DNA from: Variovorax paradoxus_P
GTDB lineage: Bacteria; Pseudomonadota; Gammaproteobacteria; Burkholderiales; Burkholderiaceae_C
DNA length: 64,000 nt
Assembly (NCBI RefSeq): GCF_050627025.1
Contig: NZ_CP192472.1
Reading direction: 5' to 3' (one strand)
The position numbers and the translations under genes were made by a program. Below the pieces are notes generated by a model that saw only the letters and a list, made by a program, of their open reading frames with translations, ran no database searches and was not told the DNA's origin. Positions 44,038-52,939 of this stretch are shown here, in pieces. The stretch's first letter is position 1; each line of letters starts with the position of its first letter.

Positions 44038-45093
44038 TCACTGCATCAGGAACCTGTCGCGCTGCGCCTGCGCGCATCCGCCCATCACCGCCAGCGCCCG
44101 CTCTACCGTCGGCGTGCCGAGCACGAACGGGTTTGCCGCCGGAGCGGGCTGCTGCCGCAGTGCGGCGAGCTTGGCCTGCGACTCGTCGATGTTCGAATGG
44201 TTCGACAGCAGCACGTCGATGCGCTGGGTCTGCACGATGGCGCCCATGCGCTGCGTGGCGCCGATGTAGCTGTCCAGCCGCGGCACGTCCTTGCCAAAGT
44301 TGAAGCCGGTGCCGCCCCACAGCATGGCCCGGTGCTTGCGCCCGCCGGAGCTCACGTCGAACACCGGCGAAAGGGTGCCCATGGTGTGGCCGGGCGTGAG
44401 GTACAGCGTCACGCTGGTGTCGCCCAGCGTGATGCGGTCGCCGTCTTTCGCCGAAACGTCGCCCGGGCCGCGCTTGGGCGGTGCGCCCCAGATCGGCGTC
44501 GCAAACTCGAGCCGGGTTTCGGTCATGGTCCAGTCGGCCTCGCTCATCACCACGCGTGCGCGGTACTTCTGCGCAAGGTAGGGCGCGCCGCCGTAGTGGT
44601 CGCCGTGGCCGTGCGTGACGATCACGTACTTGATCTGCGCCGGGTCCAGCCCGAGCTTGCGCATGCCGCCCTCGATGAGCGCTGCGGCTTCGGCCTGCGT
44701 GTTGAGCGCATCGATGAGGATGATGCCGTCCGAGGTCTTGATGGCCCAGGCACTGACCCAGTCGGCGCCCACGAAATAAAGATTGTCGAAAGCCTGGCCC
44801 GGCGGCGGCGCAGGCTTGGCGATGAATGCGGCCAGGCCCTTGTCCAGCTCGGCTTGCGCCGGGCGGGTGGCCGGCGCCGGCTTGCAAAGGGTCAGCAGGG
44901 GCTTCAGGTCGGAGCCGGCGGCGCGCGTGGCGGCTGCGACGTGCGAGGCAACGCTGGCCTCCGACGGAACCAGCTGTTGTTGCTGCTGCTGCGTTCGCAT
45001 TTGCGCACAGCCCTGCAACAGGGCAACCGCAACCGCTGCCAGCGCGGTTGTGTTCAGCAGAAAGGCGTTCTTCGGGTTCTTGCGCTGAGCCAT
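44038..45093 (-). CDS. MBL-fold metallo-hydrolase, subclass B3 metallo-beta-lactamase-like lipoprotein
   Basis: The 351-residue product has a lipoprotein signal with lipobox LLQGC (Cys29) and an unusual glutamine run (QQQQQQ, about 35-40). The zinc set is complete: HGHGDH at 161-166, H236 in TPGHTMG, and H299 in LSNHSN, which is the B3 spacing; DWVSAWAIKTSDGIILIDALN is the B3-type N-terminal strand pair. B3 enzymes hydrolyse beta-lactams in the periplasm, but many relatives hydrolyse other substrates. No beta-lactam regulator is adjacent. Resistance is possible but not established. Confidence 0.82.
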   Translation of the reverse strand: MAQRKNPKNAFLLNTTALAAVAVALLQGCAQMRTQQQQQQLVPSEASVASHVAAATRAAGSDLKPLLTLCKPAPATRPAQAELDKGLAAFIAKPAPPPGQAFDNLYFVGADWVSAWAIKTSDGIILIDALNTQAEAAALIEGGMRKLGLDPAQIKYVIVTHGHGDHYGGAPYLAQKYRARVVMSEADWTMTETRLEFATPIWGAPPKRGPGDVSAKDGDRITLGDTSVTLYLTPGHTMGTLSPVFDVSSGGRKHRAMLWGGTGFNFGKDVPRLDSYIGATQRMGAIVQTQRIDVLLSNHSNIDESQAKLAALRQQPAPAANPFVLGTPTVERALAVMGGCAQAQRDRFLMQ

Positions 45094-45154
45094 TGCTGTC
45101 TCCGTGCCGTCGGTGCGGCCTGTTGTGGAGACAGCATTCTGCGATGCCCGGTGC

Positions 45155-46150
45155 CTATTCGATAGTCGCGCCGGAGGCTTGCACGATGCCCTTCCACTTG
45201 TCGTAGTCGGTCTTCAGCAATGTCTCGAATTGTTCGGGCGTCATGCTCTGCGGTTCGGCACCCTGGGCAATGATGGCGGCCTTCATTTCAGGCGTGGCCA
45301 GCAGCTTGTTCACTTCCGTGTTCAGCGTGGCGATCACATCCTTCGGCGTCTTGGCGGGCACGAAGAGGCCGTACCAGGTGGACACGTCGAAACCCTTGTA
45401 GCCAAGCTCGGCCACGGTGGGCGTGTCGGGCAGCGAGGTGCTGCGCTTGGCCGACGTTACGGCCAGCGGGCGCAGCTTGCCCGCCTTGATCTGCGCCAGT
45501 GCCGAAGGCACCGACGACACCATCAGGTCGACGTTGCCCGCCAGCACGTCCATCATGGCCGCGTTGGAGCCCTTGTAGGGCACGTGGCGCATCTTGATCT
45601 GGGCTGCGCCGTTGAAGATTTCGCCGGCCAGGTGAATGGTGGTGCCGTTGCCGGGCGAGCCGTAGGTGACGGTGTCTGGCGCGGCGCGCGCGGCGGTGAC
45701 CACGTCGTTCAGCGTCTTGAACCTGGAGTTTGCCTGCGTGACGATCACCACCGGCGTGTAGGCCACGTGGGCCACGGCGGTGAGGTCTTTTACCGGGTTG
45801 TAGGTCAGGTTCTTGTAGAGCCATGGCGCGACGACCATGTTGTCTTTCTGGCCCATCACGATGTCGTAGCCGCCGGGCGCGGCGCGCGCAGCCTCGGCAA
45901 TGCCGATGGTGCCGCCGGCACCGCCGCGGTTGTCGGGCACCACGGTCCAGTGGTTGGCCTCGGTGAGCTTCTGGGCCACCAGGCGCGCCAGGATGTCGGT
46001 GCCGCCGCCGGGCGGGAAGGGCACGATCATGCGAATGGGCTTGGCGGGGTAGGCCTGCGCCTGCGCTGCAGGGGCGGCGAACGTGAGGGAAACGGCGGCC
46101 AGGGGAAGGGCCAGCGCAAGGGCCAGCGGGCGGGTGAGTTTGCGGATCAT
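45155..46150 (-). CDS. Bug-family (TctC-like) periplasmic solute-binding protein
   Basis: The 331-residue product has a signal peptide (LALALALPLAAVSLTFAAPAAQAQ), then YPAKPIRMIVPFPPGGGTDILARLVAQKL and PDNRGGAGGTIGIAEAARAAPGGYDIVMG. No tctA/tctB genes are adjacent. Third orphan Bug gene of the window. Confidence 0.92.
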   Translation of the reverse strand: MIRKLTRPLALALALPLAAVSLTFAAPAAQAQAYPAKPIRMIVPFPPGGGTDILARLVAQKLTEANHWTVVPDNRGGAGGTIGIAEAARAAPGGYDIVMGQKDNMVVAPWLYKNLTYNPVKDLTAVAHVAYTPVVIVTQANSRFKTLNDVVTAARAAPDTVTYGSPGNGTTIHLAGEIFNGAAQIKMRHVPYKGSNAAMMDVLAGNVDLMVSSVPSALAQIKAGKLRPLAVTSAKRSTSLPDTPTVAELGYKGFDVSTWYGLFVPAKTPKDVIATLNTEVNKLLATPEMKAAIIAQGAEPQSMTPEQFETLLKTDYDKWKGIVQASGATIE

Positions 46151-46357
46151 GGGTTTGTCTCTGTATCGGGGGCTTGTCGGGTGCGGATCGAGGGGCAGAT
46201 TTTCAGGCCTCGCCGGGCACTGCACCAAGGGTGCAGTGTGCCGGAACCCGGGTTGTGCGGTTTTCTTAGTTCGAGATGGGTCCCGTATCGGGTAGCGGCG
46301 GCTTGACATGCCCGCTGCGGGGCAGAAGATGGGTGCCCATCCACACAGGAGACAGCC

Positions 46358-46735
46358 ATGCTCGGAAATATCAATGCTGTGGCCAACCTCGCGGTGAAAG
46401 ACCTTGCCGTGGCGCGCCGCTTCTACGAAGACACACTGGGCCTGGCGCCGGCCGACACAGACTGCGAGGACATGATCGCCTATCGCAGCGGTAACAGCCG
46501 TATCAATGTCTACTGCTCTTCATTCGCCGGCACCAACCAAGCCACGGCGGTGACCTGGGCGGTGGGTGGCGACATCGAGGGGCTGGTGGCGGCGCTCAAG
46601 GCCAATGGCGTCCGCTTCGAGCACTACGACATGCCGAACACAACGCTCGCAGGCGACATCCATGTCATGGACAAGATGAAGGTCGCCTGGTTCAAGGACC
46701 CGGACGGCAACATCCTCAACCTCGTCAACGAGTGA
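46358..46735 (+). CDS. VOC-superfamily protein
   Basis: The 125-residue product is a single VOC unit: INAVANLAVKDLAVARRFYEDTLGLAP at the start and VAWFKDPDGNILNLVNE at the end. AGGAGA precedes the ATG. Activity unknown; catechol dioxygenase-, glyoxalase- and resistance-type functions all occur in this superfamily. It ends next to the convergent sodB gene. Confidence 0.85.
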   Translation: MLGNINAVANLAVKDLAVARRFYEDTLGLAPADTDCEDMIAYRSGNSRINVYCSSFAGTNQATAVTWAVGGDIEGLVAALKANGVRFEHYDMPNTTLAGDIHVMDKMKVAWFKDPDGNILNLVNE

Positions 46736-46765
46736 GGATGCCGCCGGCGGGAACTTCGGCTGGCG

Positions 46766-47347
46766 TCAGCCGAAGTTCCTGGCCGCGAAGTCCCAGTTGA
46801 CCAGCTTGGCCAGGAATGTCTCGACGAACTTGGGGCGCAGGTTGCGGTAGTCGATGTAATAGGCGTGCTCCCACACGTCCACCGTCAGCACCGGCGTGTC
46901 GCCCGTGGTCAGCGGCGTGCCGGCGGCGCCCATGTTCACGATGTCCACCGAACCGTCGGCCTTCTTCACCAGCCACGTCCAGCCCGAGCCGAAGTTGCCC
47001 ACGGCCGACTTCACGAACGCTTCCTTGAACGCGTCGTAGCTGCCCCACTTGGCATCGATGGCCTTGGCCAGCGCGCCGGTGGGAGTGCCGCCGCCCTGGG
47101 GCTTCATGCAGTTCCAGAAGAAGGTGTGGTTCCAGATCTGGGCGGCGTTGTTGTAGATGCCGCCGCTGGACTTCTTGACGATCTCCTCGAGCGTCATCGA
47201 TTCGAACTCGGTGCCCTTTTGCAGGTTGTTCAGGTTCACCACGTAGGCGTTGTGGTGCTTGCCGTAGTGGTACTCGAGGGTTTCCTTCGAGTACTCGGGT
47301 GCCAACGCGTCAAGCGCGTAGGGCAGGGGCGGGAGGGTGTGTTCCAT
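46766..47347 (-). CDS. sodB: Superoxide dismutase [Fe]
   Basis: The 193-residue product has the metal ligands H27, H74, D157 and H161. Gln70 in AAQIWNHTFFW is the iron-type second-shell residue. No signal peptide, so it is cytoplasmic. It follows a SufR-like regulator gene by 40 nt on the same strand and is probably co-transcribed with it. Length matches E. coli SodB (193). Confidence 0.95.
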   Translation of the reverse strand: MEHTLPPLPYALDALAPEYSKETLEYHYGKHHNAYVVNLNNLQKGTEFESMTLEEIVKKSSGGIYNNAAQIWNHTFFWNCMKPQGGGTPTGALAKAIDAKWGSYDAFKEAFVKSAVGNFGSGWTWLVKKADGSVDIVNMGAAGTPLTTGDTPVLTVDVWEHAYYIDYRNLRPKFVETFLAKLVNWDFAARNFG

Positions 47348-47387
47348 GGTGGGTCTTTCCTTTCGGGGTTTATGAAAACAGTCTGAA

Positions 47388-48056
47388 TCAAGGCGCGTTT
47401 CTGGGGCTCACCTGGTAGGCGCAGCGCCGCGCGCCCGCAAGCACATGCTCGACGCGGCTCACGCTCGCATCGGTTCCCAGCACTTCTTCGAAGAGCTGCA
47501 GTTCGCTGCGGCAAAAGCCTGTGCAGGCCCGCGCCGCGGTGCAGATGGGGCAATGGTTCTCTATGAAGAGAAAGCCGTCGCCCTCGGGTCGGAACTCGGC
47601 CATGTAGCCTTCGCGGCTGCGGATTTCGGCAAGCCGTTCGAGCTTTGTCTTCAGGCTGCGCGCGCCCAGCATCGCTTCGCGGTAGTTGGCGCGCATGGCC
47701 TCCTCGCGCGCGCCGATGAGCTGGTCCATGCCCTTCTCGCCGAACACGGTGATCACGGCGCTGATCATCTGCACCGTCATCTCGGCATGGGTGTCCGGAA
47801 AGCGCGCGTGCCCGGCACTGGTAAGCCGCCATATCTGCGTCGGCCTGCCGCGGCCCGCGGGGCGGCTCTCGGCGTCGACCAGCCCATCGGACTGCAGCTT
47901 GACCATCTGCTGGCGCACCGCCTCCACCGTCACGTCGAGCACCTTGGCAATGTCGGGAATGCCGAGCGCGCCGCGCGTCTTGAGCGTGGACAGGATGCGG
48001 TCCGCCGGCTGGTGCGGCGTCCAGGCGGGTTTCAGGTCGAGGGGGCGGATGGTCAT
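47388..48056 (-). CDS. SufR-like winged-helix regulator with C-terminal cysteine cluster
   Basis: The 222-residue product has an N-terminal winged helix (ILSTLKTRGALGIPDIAKVLDVTVEAVRQQMVKLQSDGLV) and cysteines at 169, 172, 178, 182 and 212. C169-X12-C182 matches the first spacing of the SufR iron-sulfur motif (CX12CX13CX14C), and C212 sits close to its last cysteine, but the third is missing and two extra are present. An Fe-S-sensing regulator is likely. It precedes sodB, and a perfect dyad lies just upstream of its ATG. Confidence 0.85.
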   Translation of the reverse strand: MTIRPLDLKPAWTPHQPADRILSTLKTRGALGIPDIAKVLDVTVEAVRQQMVKLQSDGLVDAESRPAGRGRPTQIWRLTSAGHARFPDTHAEMTVQMISAVITVFGEKGMDQLIGAREEAMRANYREAMLGARSLKTKLERLAEIRSREGYMAEFRPEGDGFLFIENHCPICTAARACTGFCRSELQLFEEVLGTDASVSRVEHVLAGARRCAYQVSPRNAP

Positions 48057-48066
48057 TCCCGTTATT

Positions 48067-48084
48067 TCAAAGAACTCACTTTGA
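48067..48084. promoter_or_regulatory. Candidate operator, TCAAAG-N6-CTTTGA, before the SufR-like gene
   Basis: A perfect inverted repeat 11 bp upstream of the regulator ATG at 48056, in the divergent region shared with kdp. The position suits autorepression of the regulator-sodB transcript. Confidence 0.55.
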
Positions 48085-48135
48085 TTATTAAATGGCAGCG
48101 CAACTGCTGTCGAGGGCTTTGATAAAGAAGGTCGT

Positions 48136-48151
48136 CTTTACGGTTTCTTTA
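48136..48151 (+). promoter_or_regulatory. Possible KdpE site: direct repeat CTTTA with 11-bp period
   Basis: CTTTA at 48136-48140 is repeated at 48147-48151, about 85 bp upstream of the first kdp-cluster ORF. OmpR-type regulators such as KdpE bind direct repeats one helical turn apart. Weak, because the repeat is short. Confidence 0.3.
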
Positions 48152-48233
48152 TGCGCCCCGGGCGACTCTGTTTCCTGTTTTTACGCACGCCTGCCGAGAC
48201 TCGAGGCCTTGTGTTTCGCTGCAGGAGCAATGA

Positions 48234-48374
48234 ATGGATTTCGTCTGGATGGGCGCCTTGCTGGCGCTGTGGGCGGCGGTGGCGGCCATGGCCGCCGGTC
48301 TTGACCGGCTCGAAGGGCTGAAGACGCCGGGGGCAACCGAAGCGCCGAAGAGCGGTGCGGGAGAGCGCAAATGA
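48234..48374 (+). CDS. Small membrane protein upstream of kdpF
   Basis: A 46-residue ORF starting MDFVWMGALLALWAAVAAMAAGLDRLEG: one membrane helix (about 4-22) and a polar tail. A GCAGGAGC ribosome site precedes the ATG. Its TGA overlaps the kdpF ATG (ATGA), so it belongs to the kdp operon. Small single-helix proteins of this look occur at the head of many kdp operons, but their role is not known to me. Confidence 0.65.
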   Translation: MDFVWMGALLALWAAVAAMAAGLDRLEGLKTPGATEAPKSGAGERK

Positions 48375-48469
48375 TCGGCCTCCAAGCTCTCTACGGCTTC
48401 GGGGCGTTGATCGCCGTCGTTCTCTTCGCATACCTGGTATTCGCGCTGATCTGCGCCGAGGAGTTCTGA
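48371..48469 (+). CDS. kdpF: K+-transporting ATPase subunit KdpF
   Basis: A 32-residue hydrophobic peptide (MIGLQALYGFGALIAVVLFAYLVFALICAEEF) with one membrane helix, the usual size and form of KdpF, which stabilises the KdpABC complex. It overlaps the upstream ORF by ATGA and ends 1 nt before kdpA. Confidence 0.85.
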   Translation: MIGLQALYGFGALIAVVLFAYLVFALICAEEF

Positions 48470-48470
48470 A

Positions 48471-50213
48471 ATGACCTCTTCCGCATGGAGCCTGCTGGCA
48501 CTCTTCCTGGCGGCGCTGCTGGTGCTGGCATGGCCGGTCGGCAAGTTTCTTGCCGCGCTTTGCAACGAGCGCGTGCCGCGGTGGATGCAGCGCATCGAAG
48601 CGCCGCTCTACAAGCTGGCCGGTACCGAGCCCGGCCAGTCGATGCAATGGCCGCGTTATGCGTTTGCGCTGCTGGCCTTCAATGCCGTTGGCGCAATCTT
48701 CCTGTACGCGCTGCAGCGCCTGCAGGGCTGGCTGCCGCTCAACCCCGCGGGCATGAGCGCCGTATCGCCCGACTCGGCCTTCAACACTGCGGTGAGCTTT
48801 GTCTCCAACACCAACTGGCAAGGCTATGCGGGTGAATCGACCATGAGCTACCTCACGCAGATGCTCGGGCTCACGGTGCAGAACTTCTTCTCCGCCGCAA
48901 CGGGCATTGCGGTGGCTTTTGCGCTCGTGCGCGGCTTTGCGCGCCGCGACGACGGCAAGAGCCGTGGCCTGGTCGGCAACTTCTGGGCGGACATCACGCG
49001 CATCACGCTGTGGCTGCTGCTGCCGCTTTCCTTCGTGCTTGCGGTGGCCTTCGCAGGCCAGGGCGTCATCCAGAACTTCGATGCGTACAAGACCGTGCAA
49101 ACGGTCGAGGCCGCTGCAGGCCCGCAAGCAAAGACGCAGGCACAGACGCTCGCCATGGGCCCCGTCGCGTCGCAGGAGGCCATCAAGATGATCGGCACCA
49201 ACGGCGGCGGTTTCTTCAACGCCAACTCGGCGCACCCCTACGAGAACCCGACCGCGCTCAGCAACCTGCTGCAGATGATCGCGATCTTCCTGATTCCGGC
49301 GGGGCTGTGCCTTGCATTCGGCCGCGTGGTGGGCGACATGCGGCAAGGATGGGCCGTGCTTGCGGCAATGACGGTGATGTTCGTGCTTGCGGTGATTGCC
49401 ATCATTCCTGCCGAACACGCCGGCAATCCGCTGCTCGGGCCGCTTGGGGTCGATCAGGCGGCGAGCGCGCTGCAAGGCGGCGGCAACATGGAAGGCAAGG
49501 AGGTGCGTTTCGGCATCGACGCATCCGCGCTCTTTGCGGCCGTGACCACCGCGGCATCCTGCGGCGCGGTGAACGCCATGCATGACTCGCTCACGCCGCT
49601 CGGCGGCATGGTGCCGCTGGTGCTGATGCAGCTGGGCGAGGTGGTGTTCGGCGGCGTGGGCAGCGGCCTCTACGGCATGCTGATCTTCGCGATGCTCGCG
49701 GTGTTCATCGCGGGCCTGATGATCGGCCGCACGCCGGAGTACCTTGGCAAGAAGATCGAGGTGCGCGAGATGAAGCTCATCTCCATCGCCATTCTGGTGA
49801 CGCCCATTCTGGTGCTGGCCGGCACCGCGGTGGCGGTGATCGCGAGCGCCGGCAAGGCGGGCATCGCGAACCCCGGCGCACATGGCTTCTCTGAAATTCT
49901 GTACGCGCTGAGTTCGGCCGCCAACAACAACGGCAGCGCCTTCGCGGGCCTTTCGGCCAACACACCGTTCTACAACGGCCTGCTCGCGCTTGCCATGTGG
50001 CTTGGCCGCTTCGCAATGATCGTTCCGGTGCTGGCCATTGCCGGCTCGCTGGCCGCCAAGCAACGCCTGCCGGTCACCGGCGGCACGTTGCCCACGCACG
50101 GGCCGCTGTTCGTCTCGCTGCTGATCGGCACCGTGCTGCTGGTCGGCCTGCTCAACTATGTGCCGGCATTGGCTCTCGGGCCCGCTGTCGAACACCTGGT
50201 GCTCTGGAAGTAA
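48471..50213 (+). CDS. kdpA: K+-transporting ATPase subunit A
   Basis: The 580-residue protein is the potassium-selective channel-like subunit of the Kdp pump, with about ten membrane helices. SFVSNTNWQGYAGESTMSY and IGTNGGGFFNANSAHPYENPT are selectivity-filter loops conserved in KdpA. High-affinity K+ uptake under potassium limitation. Confidence 0.97.
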   Translation: MTSSAWSLLALFLAALLVLAWPVGKFLAALCNERVPRWMQRIEAPLYKLAGTEPGQSMQWPRYAFALLAFNAVGAIFLYALQRLQGWLPLNPAGMSAVSPDSAFNTAVSFVSNTNWQGYAGESTMSYLTQMLGLTVQNFFSAATGIAVAFALVRGFARRDDGKSRGLVGNFWADITRITLWLLLPLSFVLAVAFAGQGVIQNFDAYKTVQTVEAAAGPQAKTQAQTLAMGPVASQEAIKMIGTNGGGFFNANSAHPYENPTALSNLLQMIAIFLIPAGLCLAFGRVVGDMRQGWAVLAAMTVMFVLAVIAIIPAEHAGNPLLGPLGVDQAASALQGGGNMEGKEVRFGIDASALFAAVTTAASCGAVNAMHDSLTPLGGMVPLVLMQLGEVVFGGVGSGLYGMLIFAMLAVFIAGLMIGRTPEYLGKKIEVREMKLISIAILVTPILVLAGTAVAVIASAGKAGIANPGAHGFSEILYALSSAANNNGSAFAGLSANTPFYNGLLALAMWLGRFAMIVPVLAIAGSLAAKQRLPVTGGTLPTHGPLFVSLLIGTVLLVGLLNYVPALALGPAVEHLVLWK

Positions 50214-50225
50214 GGGGCGCGCACC

Positions 50226-52325
<2,100 letters not shown>

Positions 52326-52338
52326 GGAGTTCTTCACC

Positions 52339-52923
52339 ATGAACAACAACATCGTTCGTCCCGCCCTCGTGCTCTTCGCGCTGCTGGGCGCGCTCACCGG
52401 CCTGGTCTACCCGCTGGCCGTCACCGGCGCCGCGAAGGCGCTGTTTCCGTCGCAGGCCGAGGGCAGCCTGGTCGTGCAAGGCGGAACCACCGTGGGCTCC
52501 AGTCTCATCGGCCAGAATTTCAGCGATCCAAAGCATTTCTGGGGCCGGCCTTCGGGCACGGCGCCACAGCCCTACAACGCCAGTGCTTCGGGCGGCTCGA
52601 ACCTCGGCCCGCTCAATCCGGCGCTGGCCGATGCGGTCAAGGCCCGTGTCGAAGCCCTTCGCGCCGCGGACCCGGGCAACACCGCGCCGGTGCCGGTCGA
52701 TCTGGTCACGGCTTCGGCCAGCGGGCTCGATCCCGACATCAGCCCCGCCGCAGCGCGTTACCAGGCGGCCCGCGTCGCGCGCGTACGCGGCCTTCCGGTC
52801 GAAGAAGTGTATACGCTGGTCGCCAGCCATACGCAGGCGCCGCTCTGGGGCGTTCTGGGCGAAGCACGCGTCAACGTGCTGGCGCTGAACCTTGCGCTCG
52901 ATGGGCGCGGCCCAATGCGCTAA
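52339..52923 (+). CDS. kdpC: K+-transporting ATPase subunit C
   Basis: The 194-residue product has one N-terminal membrane helix (LVLFALLGALTGLVYPLAVTG) and the KdpC periplasmic domain with SLIGQNFSDPKHFWGRPSGTAPQPYNASASGGSNLGP and ISPAAARYQAARVARVRGL. It assists nucleotide/ion coupling in KdpABC. Starts 13 nt after kdpB with a GAGGAG site. Confidence 0.97.
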   Translation: MNNNIVRPALVLFALLGALTGLVYPLAVTGAAKALFPSQAEGSLVVQGGTTVGSSLIGQNFSDPKHFWGRPSGTAPQPYNASASGGSNLGPLNPALADAVKARVEALRAADPGNTAPVPVDLVTASASGLDPDISPAAARYQAARVARVRGLPVEEVYTLVASHTQAPLWGVLGEARVNVLALNLALDGRGPMR

Positions 52924-52939
52924 CCTGCGCTGCTTTTCC

